From the NCBI RefSeq assembly GCF_000959445.1, contig NZ_CP009631.1:1674001-1738000 (forward strand): DNA of 64,000 nt, written 5' to 3'. The stretch comes from Burkholderia vietnamiensis LMG 10929 (GTDB lineage: Bacteria > Pseudomonadota > Gammaproteobacteria > Burkholderiales > Burkholderiaceae). The position numbers were made by a program, and so were the translations under genes. Below the pieces are notes generated by a model that was not told the origin of the DNA, made no database searches, and worked only from the letters and a program-made list of their open reading frames with translations. Of this stretch, positions 32,941 to 41,560 are shown in pieces; position 1 is the first letter of the stretch; each line of letters begins with the position of its first letter.

Positions 32941-33504
32941 CTAGCCCGCGGCGCGGCGAAACCAGCGTCGCTCGATCAGCGACATCGCCCAGCACACGCC
33001 CAGCGCGCACACGGTGCCCAGCGCCACTTCGCCTAGCCGCATCAGCGGAATGTCCCACAGCGGGCCGTTGCCCGGAAACAGCAGCACGATCGTCGCGGTC
33101 ACGCCGCCGAGCCGTGCGGCACTCCCCACGTTCAGACACCAGCACACGACGATCGCAACGGCGACCGTGATCGCATACGCGAGCAGCCGGTCGCCGCCGA
33201 GCGCGGCGCCCGCGAAGCCCGTCAGGCCACCGATCATCGCGCCGATGAACTGGTCGCGCGACAGCGACATCGTGTCCGAGTAGTTGTGCTGCGTGACGGC
33301 GATCGCCGTAATGGCGGCCCACACGGCCTGCTCGGTGTGCAGCGCGCGGCCGATCGCGAAGGCGAGGCACGCGCTGCAGACGGCCTGCAGCGCCATCAGC
33401 GCGCCTTGCGCGAGCCGTTCGCCGAAGGTCAGCCCCTTGAGCAGATCGAAGATCGACTGCTGGATCTGCCGGCGGGCTTCGTTGAATGTCCTGATCGTAT
33501 TCAT
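32941..33504 (-). CDS. FUSC-family inner-membrane protein (small, membrane half only)
   Basis: This 187-residue protein consists essentially of about five or six hydrophobic helices. QAVWAAITAIAVTQHN is followed by GAMIGGLTGFAGAALGGDRL, which matches the N-terminal FUSC (fusaric acid resistance/aromatic acid exporter, YccS-like) pattern VWaalTaivvmqp...RlxGTllG. Full-length FUSC exporters are 350-700 residues, so this is the short membrane-only type. Substrate is unknown. It lies 37 bp downstream of the MFS gene on the same strand and may be in its operon. Confidence 0.82.
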   Translation of the reverse strand: MNTIRTFNEARRQIQQSIFDLLKGLTFGERLAQGALMALQAVCSACLAFAIGRALHTEQAVWAAITAIAVTQHNYSDTMSLSRDQFIGAMIGGLTGFAGAALGGDRLLAYAITVAVAIVVCWCLNVGSAARLGGVTATIVLLFPGNGPLWDIPLMRLGEVALGTVCALGVCWAMSLIERRWFRRAAG

Positions 33505-33541
33505 CTGGTCGGTCGGGGAAACAGCGGACGGCAGCGCGGCG

Positions 33542-34810
33542 TCAGTGCGCCTGTTCGGGCGACGCGGGCGCCGGCTCGCCGACGTTCGCGTCGCCGTTTT
33601 CGACGCGCGTTTCCGGCATCGCGAGCCACACGAGCAGCACGGCCAGCGCGCCGGCCGCGGCCAGCCCGAAGAAGCTGACGGCGTTGCCGAAGTGATCGGC
33701 GACGTAGCCGGCCACTGCCGTGCTGAGCGTCGCGCCGATGCCGGCCGCGAGGCCGAACAACCCGATGCACAGGTTGTAGCGGCCCTTGCCGGCGGCGACG
33801 TCGGCCGCGATCAGCGGCAGCATCACGCCGAACACGGCCGCGCTGATGCCGTCGAGCATCTGCACCGGCACCAGCAGGTACGGGCTGCCCACGCCGGCAA
33901 ACAGCAGCGCGCGCACCGGCAGCGCGGAGAAGCCGAGCAGCAGGATCGGCCGGCGGCCCCAGCGTTGCGCGGAGCGGCCGACCCACGGCGACAGCATCGC
34001 GACGATCGCCTGCGGCACGATGATGCACGCGGCGATCACGAGCTGCACGTTCTCGCCCATCCCGGCCGTGACTTCGCCGGCCGCCAGGTTCAGCATCGCC
34101 GCGTTCGACAGGTGGAACAGCACGACGCACGCCGCGAAGGTCAGCATCCGGCGATCGCGCAACAGCTCGAGCAGCGTCTCGCGATCCTCGCCTTCGTCGG
34201 CATCGTCGCGCTCGTCGGGCTTCGACGCATGCGGGATCACTTCGTGCGTCGGCTGGATCATCGCGAGCGCGAACAGCGCGGGCAACGCGAGCACCGCGGT
34301 CAGCCAGAACACCGCGCGCGCGGAGAAATACTCGCCGGTGAGCCCCATCAGGCCGGCGGCCACCGCGCTGCCGATCGAGGCCCAGCGCGCGTTGCGGCCG
34401 AGGCGGTCGCCGAGGTCGGCGCGGCCCACCAGCGAAAACGAAATCGCGGCCATCGCCGGCACCAGCATGCAGCTCGCGAAGCCGTGGAACACCTCGGCCG
34501 CGATCACCGGCACGATCGTCGGGCTCGACGCGAGCAGCACCGCGGACAGGATGATGGCCGCGATCGCCCATGCGGCCGCGCCTTTCTTGTTCTTCAGCGC
34601 ATCGACCGCGGCGCCGCCCGGCACCTGGCTGACCATCGCGCTGATCGTGCCGATCGATAGCACCATGCCGATCTCGCCCTGCGTCCACTTGTGCGACGCG
34701 AGGTAGGACGCGATGAACGGCCCGAATCCGGTTTGAACGTTTGCAACGAAGAAGTTGAGCCAGTCGAGCGCCCGGAGGCTGCGCACGCTGACGGCATGCT
34801 TGATCGTCAT
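33542..34810 (-). CDS. MFS transporter
   Basis: This 422-residue major facilitator is predicted to have 12 helices. The N-half includes LNFFVANVQTGFGPFIASYL, GMVLSIGTISAMVSQVPGGA and the loop motif DALKNKK. The C-half includes LSPWVGRSAQRWGRRPILLLG, a typical GxxxRxGRR loop. A charged Asp/Glu-rich central loop (DERDDADEGEDRETLLELL) separates the halves. The ATG overlaps the stop of the upstream PRC-barrel lipoprotein gene (ATGA), so they are translationally coupled. FUSC follows. The substrate is not predictable. Confidence 0.9.
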   Translation of the reverse strand: MTIKHAVSVRSLRALDWLNFFVANVQTGFGPFIASYLASHKWTQGEIGMVLSIGTISAMVSQVPGGAAVDALKNKKGAAAWAIAAIILSAVLLASSPTIVPVIAAEVFHGFASCMLVPAMAAISFSLVGRADLGDRLGRNARWASIGSAVAAGLMGLTGEYFSARAVFWLTAVLALPALFALAMIQPTHEVIPHASKPDERDDADEGEDRETLLELLRDRRMLTFAACVVLFHLSNAAMLNLAAGEVTAGMGENVQLVIAACIIVPQAIVAMLSPWVGRSAQRWGRRPILLLGFSALPVRALLFAGVGSPYLLVPVQMLDGISAAVFGVMLPLIAADVAAGKGRYNLCIGLFGLAAGIGATLSTAVAGYVADHFGNAVSFFGLAAAGALAVLLVWLAMPETRVENGDANVGEPAPASPEQAH

Positions 34811-35769
34811 CGGGCAGCACTCGCAGGCGAAGCCGGCGCGGCGGCAGGCGGTGGCGATACCACGACGATCGGCTTGTCGGCCGCATAGGGCGGCGCCGCC
34901 TTGATCTGCGCGTCGTTCAGGTCGAGCTGCGGATGCAGCGCCTTGTCGCGCGTGACGAAGCGCAGCGCGCCCCAGCTGGCCACAATCGAGCGTCGCTCGG
35001 TATTGACGAGGCCGCCGAGGTCGAGCACGACGGCCTGCGGCTGCGCGCCGCGGTCGATCAGCACGTCGATGACGCGGCCGATCTTCGTGCCGTTCGGGCG
35101 TTCGACGTCGCTGTCGAGCATCGGCAGTCGCGTCGCCGGCGACGCCGCGGCCGAGCCCGACAGCGGCACGGCCTTGGGCCGTGCGGCGGCCGGCAGTTCG
35201 CCCGCCGGCACGTCGAGCACGATCGGCTCCTGCTTGCCGCCCGGCGTGAAGCGGAACACGCTCCACGGGAAGCTGACCTTACGGTCGCCGATGCCCATGA
35301 AGCCCTGCAGATTGACGATCATCTCGCGCGGCTTGCCGCCCGCGTCGACGACCATGTCGACCGCGCGGCCGACCACCTTGCCGTTGCGGCGGGCGACTTC
35401 GCTGTCGAGCAGCGCGTGGATCTGCGAACGCTCGATCGGACGCGTTGCAACGAGCGGAGGCGGCGGTGGGGGCGGCGGCGTGGGCGATTCGGGGCGCTGC
35501 ACGGGCTTCGGGCGCGTCACCTCGCGGTGCGGCTTTTTCGGCGCTTCCTGTCCTTCGGGCTGCACGAGCGGCGGGACGGGCGGCATCGTCAGCGGTTCGC
35601 CGGCGGTTTCGCCGATGGGCTCGACGAGCGCCTCGCTGATCGGGGCGGGCGGATTCTGCACGGGCAGCAGCCCGCAGCCGGACAGCAGTGCGGCGGCCGC
35701 GAGAGCGACCATGACCGTCGACGACGGGAACGACATGCGGGATGCGGGAAACGGAAGTCCGCCGCTCAT
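34807..35769 (-). CDS. Lipoprotein with two PRC-barrel domains
   Basis: This roughly 320-residue protein has a lipoprotein signal (VMVALAAAALLSGCGLLP, lipobox LSGC). A Pro-rich spacer with an eight-proline run follows (PTPPPPPPPPLV). Two PRC-barrel units come next: one from ALLDSEVARRNGKVVGRAVD to SFPWSVFRF, the second from PMLDSDVERPNGTKIGRVID to VASWGALRF. A Pro/Ala tail ends it. PRC barrels bind partner proteins or RNA; here the domain is outside the cytoplasm. The start ATG 35769 has GGAG 9 bp upstream; GTG 35775 and ATG 35736 are alternatives. It is coupled to the MFS gene. Confidence 0.85.
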   Translation of the reverse strand: MSGGLPFPASRMSFPSSTVMVALAAAALLSGCGLLPVQNPPAPISEALVEPIGETAGEPLTMPPVPPLVQPEGQEAPKKPHREVTRPKPVQRPESPTPPPPPPPPLVATRPIERSQIHALLDSEVARRNGKVVGRAVDMVVDAGGKPREMIVNLQGFMGIGDRKVSFPWSVFRFTPGGKQEPIVLDVPAGELPAAARPKAVPLSGSAAASPATRLPMLDSDVERPNGTKIGRVIDVLIDRGAQPQAVVLDLGGLVNTERRSIVASWGALRFVTRDKALHPQLDLNDAQIKAAPPYAADKPIVVVSPPPAAAPASPASAAR

Positions 35770-36036
35770 TGACACTCACTCCATGGGTCGGGGGGCGGGC
35801 CGTCAGGCTCGCGTCTGGCGATGGATGGCGGGTGCGGGCGGCGCACCACGCGAGGTGAGAGTTTAACGTGTCTTCCTTTCAGCACCCGATTTCTGCCGAG
35901 GAATGGGAGCGGGGCGCGGGGATTGCGCCGAACGGCCGCAACGGGAAGGAGCGGGGAAGGGGGCGGAAACGCGCCTGACCGCGTGGCGGCGGACAGGCGG
36001 CGTCGGTGGTGGACGGGCCGGGCGGCCCCTGGAACG
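35770..36036. other. 267 bp gap between yggL end and PRC-barrel gene
   Basis: It should hold the promoter of the PRC-MFS-FUSC unit. No gene, repeat or clear hairpin is seen. Confidence 0.4.
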
Positions 36037-36372
36037 TCAGGCGTCCGGGTACCACGCGTCGCTGAATTCGCTGACCTGCACGTCGGTCAGCTCGGCGCGG
36101 GCGGCGAGCCATGCGCGCACGGTCTCGCGGTCGGCGTCGGTGGTCGTGCCGCGCGGCGCGCCGGAGATCACGTATGCGCCGATGCCTTCGTCGGCGGATG
36201 CGACGGTCAGCAGGCCGTTCGCTTCGACGAAGTCGATGAAGGCATCGATCAGCTGGCCGCGCTCGAGGTCGGACAGCTCGGTGCGGTATTGCGCGGTCGC
36301 GTTGAACGCGAGCTCCTGGAATTCGCCGATGTGGAGCTTCTTGCGTTGGCGGCGGTTGTGGCTTTTGCTCAT
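36037..36372 (-). CDS. yggL: YggL family 50S ribosome-binding protein
   Basis: This 111-residue protein starts MSKSHNRRQRKKLHIGEFQE and has the YggL (DUF469) pattern: LHIGEFQELAF, DAFIDFVEANGL, GTTTDADRETVRAWL. E. coli YggL associates with the 50S subunit. The start at MSKSHNRR is conserved; the upstream in-frame extension to 36498 is not. The last base of its coding frame marks the left border of the accessory patch. Confidence 0.9.
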   Translation of the reverse strand: MSKSHNRRQRKKLHIGEFQELAFNATAQYRTELSDLERGQLIDAFIDFVEANGLLTVASADEGIGAYVISGAPRGTTTDADRETVRAWLAARAELTDVQVSEFSDAWYPDA

Positions 36373-36638
36373 GGTGTAGGTGCTGAGTGAATGCGGGGTG
36401 GAAAAGCGCAGCGCACCGGCGGGTGCGGAACGATTTGAGGCGTGCTGCCGTGATGCGAGATGATACGGGAAGGTTAGCGCTGCCGTCCGCGCCGCCAAAG
36501 GAGCATCGTCGGTTTACCTAAACAAACCTCAATATTTCGGGGCGGCCGCTGTTCGTCGATTGCGGATCGTCATCGGGCGGGCCCCATCGGGACTGATCGG
36601 GCGCTCCTGTCGTGCTCCGGCGCTCCGATCGGGCGATG
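36373..36638. other. 266 bp gap at the left edge of the accessory patch
   Basis: It contains the yggL upstream region and an AT-richer stretch around 36505-36540. No gene is seen. It marks the boundary between core sequence and the lower-GC patch to the right. Confidence 0.45.
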
Positions 36639-37049
36639 CTACTTGCCGGTGCAGCATTTGTTCGGGCAATCGGGTTCAAACGAGATTTCTACGCGCCGCC
36701 CGTTGTCCACATCGCCGTGCGAATAGACTCGCGCACTCGTTTTGACGGTGCCACGCAGGAAGCCCAGTTGCTCGAGCAACGTTCGCCCTGCTTCCAGGCG
36801 AGACCGAGCAAGTTTCGATGCCTGGTGCTCGGCTTCTTCAGCGTGGCCGCTGACGAGTGTTGCTTCGTCAGTGGTGTGATTGGCGTAAGTGATCTGCTGA
36901 TCGATTATCCAATTCGTCAGGCGAACGATCTCTGCATTCGGAACCGTCGAGCTGTTCGCGGGAAAATAAATATCGAAATTCTCGCTTGCGGTGCATGCAA
37001 ATGAGGAATTGGATAGGGCGAGAAGTAGCGGGGTAAGATATTTATGCAT
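36639..37049 (-). CDS. Exported OmpA-like domain protein, accessory
   Basis: This 136-residue protein has a signal peptide (MHKYLTPLLLALSNSSFA) followed at once by Cys, so it may be a lipoprotein, although the lipobox (SFAC) is poor. The mature part looks like an OmpA C-terminal fold: FDIYFPANSSTVPN (first strand), SGHAEEAEHQASKLARSRLE (the GHxDxxG..N..LSxxRA region, degenerate) and DNGRRVEISFEP (NRRVEI). Base composition is visibly more AT-rich than its neighbours. Its ATG overlaps the stop of the upstream peptidase remnant by 8 bp, so they once formed one unit. It may have been an accessory or immunity protein for that enzyme (inference). Confidence 0.7.
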   Translation of the reverse strand: MHKYLTPLLLALSNSSFACTASENFDIYFPANSSTVPNAEIVRLTNWIIDQQITYANHTTDEATLVSGHAEEAEHQASKLARSRLEAGRTLLEQLGFLRGTVKTSARVYSHGDVDNGRRVEISFEPDCPNKCCTGK

Positions 37050-37173
37050 TGTAGATTACATATCCTGCGATGCTGTCGGCATTGTTGATTGCCTGTTCCG
37101 GATTTTCGGTTCCAAGAGTCAAACACTTGTCCATGAAGTAGCGGTGATCTTTGGTTCCCATGGTGTCAAATTC
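37042..37173 (-). pseudogene. C-terminal remnant of an M35-type (lysine-specific) metallopeptidase
   Basis: About 43 codons remain: EFDTMGTKDHRYFMDKC, then LTLGTENPEQAINNADS, ending GYVIYNA. The GTxD, xCLxL and Ai-NADS pattern is what I recognise at the end of deuterolysin/lysine-specific metallo-endopeptidases (M35), where the Asp is the third zinc ligand. The HExxH helix should lie just upstream, but beyond about 37173 the frame runs antisense through the pentapeptide fragment. The gene has therefore lost its front part at a recombination junction near 37165-37185. It is coupled to the exported protein gene downstream by an 8-bp overlap. Confidence 0.6.
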
Positions 37174-37692
37174 GGATCGAGCGACGCCCGCGGCTCCAAT
37201 TTCTCGGGCGCCCGATTCGTCGAATGCAATTTTTCTGCGACACGGCTCGACGACGCGCGTCTGGTCCGAACGTCGTTCGAGAACTGCGACCTGAGCGGCG
37301 TCGATTTCCGAGGGGCGAACCTGGAAGGCGTGGATTTTCACGGCGGCACGTTCTGGAGCGCACCCGACGGATCGGTGCTGGACCAAACGAAGTTCGACGA
37401 CACGCCGGAGGCGCGCCGTACGATCGAACGGAGCACGATCGCGAGAAAGGACCGGATCGAATGGTGCCCGGTTGCCCCGCGCGCCGACGCAGAACCGGCT
37501 TCGCTCGTTTCACGCACGAGGCTGAAAGGCAGGCCGGGCGAAGTCGTGCCGCGGAGCGGCTGGTGGATCAGCCCGGCGCTCGGGAGCGAGCAGGGGCGGC
37601 GCTATTTCAGCGCCGGAGAGAAGTTTCCAGACATCGAGTCGACCAGCTGGGGGCGCGTGATCTGGAGTTACAACGCCGACGATCGACGTTGA
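37144..37692 (+). pseudogene. Pentapeptide-repeat protein fragment, 5' truncated
   Basis: From about 37165 the frame encodes consecutive pentapeptides (SNFSG ARFVE CNFSA, then ARLVR TSFEN CDLSG, then ANLEG VDFHG). A C-terminal segment follows with SGWWISPALG, GRRYFSAGEKFP and SWGRVIWSYN. That Trp-rich ending resembles the C-terminal motif of proteins near type VI secretion effectors in Burkholderiales (recalled, not checked). No good start exists: the open frame can begin at GTG 37144 or GTG 36991, but both lie in sequence that belongs to the opposite-strand genes. It is best read as the 3' part of a larger gene. Confidence 0.65.
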
Positions 37693-37699
37693 GGTCGAC

Positions 37700-37729
37700 G
37701 CGCGCCCGTCCCGGACGAGACGGGCGCGC
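37700..37729. terminator. Hairpin between pentapeptide fragment and rng
   Basis: GCGCGCCCGTC (37700-37710) pairs perfectly with GACGGGCGCGC (37719-37729). It sits between convergent frames, 8 bp from the rng stop. There is no T tract, so it is either a weak terminator or a 3'-end stabiliser. Confidence 0.5.
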
Positions 37730-37737
37730 CACCAGCG

Positions 37738-39207
37738 CTACATCAGCACGATGTCGTACTGCTCCTGACTCAGATTCGACTCGACCTGCAGCGACACCGG
37801 CTTGCCGATGAAGTCGATCAGCATCGCGAGATGCTGCGACTCCTCGTCGAGGAACAGGTCGATCACCTGCTGCGCGGCGATCACGCGGAATTCGCGCGGG
37901 TTGAACTGGCGCGACTCGCGCAGGATTTCGCGCAGCACGTCGTAGCACACGGTGCGCGCGGTCTTGACCTGCCCCTTGCCCTGACAGGTCGGGCAAGGCT
38001 CGCACAGCACGTGCGCGAGCGATTCGCGCGTGCGCTTGCGCGTCATCTCGACGAGCCCCAGCTGCGAGAAGCCGTTCACCGTCACGCGCGTGCGGTCGCG
38101 CGACAGCGCCTTCTTCAGCTCGGAGAGCACCGCGTCGCGATGCTCGGCGTTCTCCATGTCGATGAAGTCGATGATGATGATCCCGCCGAGGTTGCGCAGC
38201 CGCAGCTGGCGCGCGATCGTGTGCGCCGCCTCGAGGTTGGTCTTGAAGATCGTGTCGTCGAAGTTGCGCGCGCCGACGTAGCCGCCGGTGTTCACGTCGA
38301 TCGTCGTCATCGCCTCGGTCTGGTCGATCATCAGATAACCGCCCGACTTCAGGTCGACGCGGCGCGACAGCGCGCGCTGGATCTCCGTCTCGATGTTGTA
38401 CAGGTCGAACAGCGGCCGCTCGCCGGTGTAGTGATGCAGCTTCGGGCTCACCGCCGGCGTGAACTCGGCCGCGAATTCCGCGAGGCGCTGGTACGTCTCG
38501 CGCGAATCGACCTGGATGCGCGTCGTCTGGTCGTTCGCGAAATCGCGCAGCACGCGCTGCGCGAGATCGAGATCCTGGTACAGCAGGCTCGTCGCCGGCA
38601 GCCGCTGCGCCTGCGCGACGATCGTCGCCCAGGTCTTGCGCAGATACGCGACGTCGCCGGCGAGCTCCTCGGAGCTCGCATCCTCGGCGATCGTGCGCAC
38701 GATGTAGCCGCCTTTCTCGTCCGGCGGAACCACGGCGGTCAGCCGCGCACGCACGGCCTCGCGCTCGGCCTCGCTCTCGATCTTCTGCGAGATGCCGATG
38801 TGCGGCTCCTGCGGCAGGTAGACGAGCGTGCGGCCCGCGATGCTCACCTGCGTCGACAGGCGCGCGCCCTTCGTGCCGATCGGGTCCTTGATCACCTGGA
38901 CCATCAGCGTCTGACCTTCGAACACGATCTTCTCGATCGGCTGGTGCGGCGCGCCCGACTGCGGCTCGCCCGCGAGCCGCGGATGCCAGATGTCCGCGAC
39001 GTGCAGGAACGCCGCGCGTTCCAGGCCGATGTCGATGAACGCCGACTGCATGCCGGGCAGCACGCGCACGACCTTGCCGAGATAGATGTTGCCGACCCGC
39101 CCGCGCGACAGCGTGCGCTCGACGTGAAGCTCCTGCACCGCGCCTTGCTGCACGAGTGCGACCCGCGTTTCCTGCGGCGTGAGGTTGATCAGGATTTCTT
39201 CGTTCAT
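37738..39207 (-). CDS. rng: Ribonuclease G
   Basis: This 489-residue endoribonuclease of the RNase E/G family processes 16S rRNA 5' ends and decays mRNA. It begins MNEEILINLTPQETRVALV, with an S1-like part (GNIYLGKVVRVLPGMQSAFIDIG). The catalytic Asp-containing blocks are TEAMTTIDVNTGGYVG and IIIIDFIDME. The Zn-link is CEPCPTCQGKG. Length equals E. coli RNase G (489). It is the last gene of the leftward block, 8 bp after maf. Confidence 0.96.
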   Translation of the reverse strand: MNEEILINLTPQETRVALVQQGAVQELHVERTLSRGRVGNIYLGKVVRVLPGMQSAFIDIGLERAAFLHVADIWHPRLAGEPQSGAPHQPIEKIVFEGQTLMVQVIKDPIGTKGARLSTQVSIAGRTLVYLPQEPHIGISQKIESEAEREAVRARLTAVVPPDEKGGYIVRTIAEDASSEELAGDVAYLRKTWATIVAQAQRLPATSLLYQDLDLAQRVLRDFANDQTTRIQVDSRETYQRLAEFAAEFTPAVSPKLHHYTGERPLFDLYNIETEIQRALSRRVDLKSGGYLMIDQTEAMTTIDVNTGGYVGARNFDDTIFKTNLEAAHTIARQLRLRNLGGIIIIDFIDMENAEHRDAVLSELKKALSRDRTRVTVNGFSQLGLVEMTRKRTRESLAHVLCEPCPTCQGKGQVKTARTVCYDVLREILRESRQFNPREFRVIAAQQVIDLFLDEESQHLAMLIDFIGKPVSLQVESNLSQEQYDIVLM

Positions 39208-39215
39208 GGTGGGAT

Positions 39216-39848
39216 TCAGAAGGCGACGCGCGCGGCACGGAGCAACGCGGCTGTCTCAAAAAGGGGCAGACCCATGATACCCGAATGGGAACCGGCGATT
39301 CGCTCGACGAATTCGGCCGCACGGCCCTGGATCGCATATGCGCCCGCCTTGCCGAACGGTTCGCCGGTTTCGACGTAGCGCTCGAACGCGTCGCGCGGCG
39401 CGGCCGCGAAGCGCACCGACGAGCGCGACAGCGCCGGCGGCAGCAGCGCGCCGTCGGCGCCGATCACCGCGACGGCCGTCAGCACTTCGTGTTCGCGGCC
39501 GGCGAGACGCGTCAGCATCGCGAGCGCGTCGTCGGCATCGGCCGGCTTGCCGAGGATCGCGCCGTCGATCGTCACCGTGGTGTCGGCGACGAGCACGGGC
39601 GCGGCCGGCTTGCCGCTCGCGACGAGCCGCGCACGCGCGGCCTCGGCCTTCGCGACCGTCACGCGCTGCACGTACGCGTCGGCCGCTTCACCGGCGAGTT
39701 CGGCTTCGAGCGCCTCGGCGTCTTCGTCGGGGCGCGGCAGCAGCAATTCGAAGCGCACGCCGATCTGCTGCAGCAGCTCCTGGCGGCGCGGGCTTTGGGA
39801 TGCGAGGTAAAGGATCGGGAAAACTGCGGGGGACGTGCTGGACGGCAT
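39216..39848 (-). CDS. maf: Maf-family nucleoside triphosphate pyrophosphatase
   Basis: This 210-residue protein has the Maf hallmark [19 protein letters not shown] at the N-terminus. The catalytic Asp block is [18 protein letters not shown] and the C-terminal motif is [19 protein letters not shown]. The GxYAIQGxaa pattern fits the dTTP/UTP-specific subgroup (YhdE type). It hydrolyses non-canonical or modified NTPs, or slows division. It lies in the same transcription unit as rng (8 bp) and rlmH (51 bp). Confidence 0.94.
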   Translation of the reverse strand: MPSSTSPAVFPILYLASQSPRRQELLQQIGVRFELLLPRPDEDAEALEAELAGEAADAYVQRVTVAKAEAARARLVASGKPAAPVLVADTTVTIDGAILGKPADADDALAMLTRLAGREHEVLTAVAVIGADGALLPPALSRSSVRFAAAPRDAFERYVETGEPFGKAGAYAIQGRAAEFVERIAGSHSGIMGLPLFETAALLRAARVAF

Positions 39849-39899
39849 GGTGTCGTTATCTCGGTGAACGCGCGCGGCGCGCGTCCCGAGGACGACGCG

Positions 39900-40370
39900 T
39901 CATGCGCGGTGGTAGGGGTGATTCTGCGTGATGCTCCACGCGCGGTAAAGCTGTTCGGCAAGCAGCACGCGCACCATCCCGTGCGGCAGCGTCATGCTGG
40001 AGATGCGCAGCAGCAGATCGGCGCGCGCCTTCAGTTCCGGATCGAGCCCGTCGGCGCCGCCGATCACGAACGCGACGTCACGGCCGTCCTGCTGCCAGCC
40101 GGGCAGCGCCTGCGCGAGCTGCATCGTGGTCCAGTCGCGGCCGCGCTCGTCGAGCGCGACGATGCGCGCGCCCTTCGGCAGCGCGGCCTCGATCTTCTGC
40201 CGCTCGGCCGCCATCACGCTTTCCGCGCTGCGGCCGCCCGAACGCAGTTCGGGCTTGATCTCGCGCAGCTCGATGCGCAACTCCGGCGGCATCCGCTTCG
40301 TGTACTCGTCGAAGCCGGACGCGATCCAGCCGGGCATCTTGTGGCCGACAGCGAGGATGTAAAGCTTCAT
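39900..40370 (-). CDS. rlmH: 23S rRNA (pseudouridine-1915-N3)-methyltransferase
   Basis: This 156-residue SPOUT methyltransferase contains [51 protein letters not shown] (SAM-binding knot) and [20 protein letters not shown]. It ends HPYHRA, the standard RlmH terminus. It methylates helix 69 of 23S rRNA on 70S ribosomes. It is 19 bp downstream of rsfS, a conserved pairing. Confidence 0.97.
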   Translation of the reverse strand: MKLYILAVGHKMPGWIASGFDEYTKRMPPELRIELREIKPELRSGGRSAESVMAAERQKIEAALPKGARIVALDERGRDWTTMQLAQALPGWQQDGRDVAFVIGGADGLDPELKARADLLLRISSMTLPHGMVRVLLAEQLYRAWSITQNHPYHRA

Positions 40371-40389
40371 CGAAACGACCGACTGCGAC

Positions 40390-40836
40390 TCAGCGGCGGC
40401 GGGCCGCCGTCTTGCGCGCCGGACGGGCGGGCGCTTCCTCTTCCTCGTCGTCGCCTTCGCTCGCGGTCGCGAAGCCGCTCTGGCCCTTGTCGCCGCCGAG
40501 CTTCATCCGCACCGGCTTGTCGCCCCAGATTTCCTCGAGGTTGTAGTACTGGCGCAGCGCGGGCTGCAGGATGTGGACGACCGCGTCGCCGCAATCGACC
40601 AGCACCCATTCGCCGGTGTCCTCGCCCTCGGAGCTGACGATCTCGCCGCCGGCTTCCTTGACCTTGTCGCGCACGCTCGAGGCGAGCGCCTTGGTCTGGC
40701 GGTTCGACGTGCCCGACGCGACGATCACGCGGTCGAACAGTTCGGTCAGATGGCTGGTGTTGAACACCTTGATGTCTTGCGCCTTGATGTCTTCGAGAGC
40801 GTCGACGATCACGCGCTGCAGTTTGCGGATATCCAT
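40390..40836 (-). CDS. rsfS: Ribosome silencing factor RsfS
   Basis: This 148-residue RsfS/Iojap protein binds L14 and blocks subunit joining in starvation. The core is [20 protein letters not shown], then [36 protein letters not shown] and [13 protein letters not shown]. After the core there is an extra roughly 35-residue tail, first acidic (EGDDEEEEA) then basic ([11 protein letters not shown]), typical of Burkholderia members. The start at MDIRKLQ is conserved. It is separated from nadD by 4 bp. Confidence 0.95.
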   Translation of the reverse strand: MDIRKLQRVIVDALEDIKAQDIKVFNTSHLTELFDRVIVASGTSNRQTKALASSVRDKVKEAGGEIVSSEGEDTGEWVLVDCGDAVVHILQPALRQYYNLEEIWGDKPVRMKLGGDKGQSGFATASEGDDEEEEAPARPARKTAARRR

Positions 40837-40840
40837 GGAA

Positions 40841-41560
40841 TCAGGAATGGTAGAGACGATGTTGAAGAATATAGGCCCAGACGGCGGCCGGCACATGCTC
40901 GGCCGACGCGTCGGGCATTTGCGCATGACGCGCGATGCATTCGCGCAGGTGCGCACGGATGTCGGTTGCGGCGATATCGAACGCGAGCGTCGTATCGATC
41001 AGCAGACGCCCGGATGGCGTCGCCTTCAGCTGCTCGGCATCGGCCCGACGCCGCGCGATTTCGCGTGCGACGTCGGCCGACGCCGCGCCGAGGTCGAAGC
41101 CGGGGCGCGTCGACGCGCACACGTGCGCGTAGTCGAACAGCTTGCGCCAGTCGCGCCAGGTGTCGAGGCGCACGAGTTGGTCGGCGCCGATCAGCAGCGA
41201 CAGCGATGCATCGGGGCCGATGCGCTCGCGCCAGCGCGCGAGCGTCTCGACCGTGTAGGTCGGCCCGGCGTGCTCGATCTCGTCGGTCGCGACGGTGACC
41301 GCGACGCCCGGCAGCGCCAGCGAGCCGGCCGCGGCGCGGGTCATCGCGAGCCGATGCTCGGCGGCCGACACGTCGCGCTTCTGATACGGTTGGCCGGCTG
41401 GCAGCAGCACGAGCTCGGTCAGCTGCAGCACGTCGGCGAACCGGCGCGCGAGTGCGAGATGGCCATCGTGGATCGGATCGAACGTGCCGCCGAGCAGGCC
41501 GATACGTTGTGACGGCGGGTGCGACGGCAGCTGCGGGGCGGGGCGGGCGGAGGTGTCCAG
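40841..41560 (-). CDS. nadD: Nicotinate-nucleotide adenylyltransferase (non-standard start)
   Basis: This enzyme makes deamido-NAD from NaMN and ATP. The conserved N-terminus [20 protein letters not shown] (with the GTFDPIHxGH ATP site) is encoded at about 41510-41450. [17 protein letters not shown] and [17 protein letters not shown] (the ISSTxIR equivalent) follow. Between the in-frame hemF stop and this motif there is no ATG, GTG or TTG. The only start-like codons are CTG at 41560 (AGGA 9 bp upstream; chosen here, 239 aa) and CTG at 41530 (229 aa). The first conventional codon, GTG 41431, would delete the ATP site. The end is 4 bp from rsfS. Confidence 0.88.
   Translation of the reverse strand: MDTSARPAPQLPSHPPSQRIGLLGGTFDPIHDGHLALARRFADVLQLTELVLLPAGQPYQKRDVSAAEHRLAMTRAAAGSLALPGVAVTVATDEIEHAGPTYTVETLARWRERIGPDASLSLLIGADQLVRLDTWRDWRKLFDYAHVCASTRPGFDLGAASADVAREIARRRADAEQLKATPSGRLLIDTTLAFDIAATDIRAHLRECIARHAQMPDASAEHVPAAVWAYILQHRLYHS

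Noticed and set aside
36991..37143. Upstream extension of the pentapeptide frame (VHANEELDRARSSG...)
   Set aside because: This segment is the antisense of the exported OmpA-like gene and the peptidase remnant, whose frames look coding; the extension has no pentapeptides.
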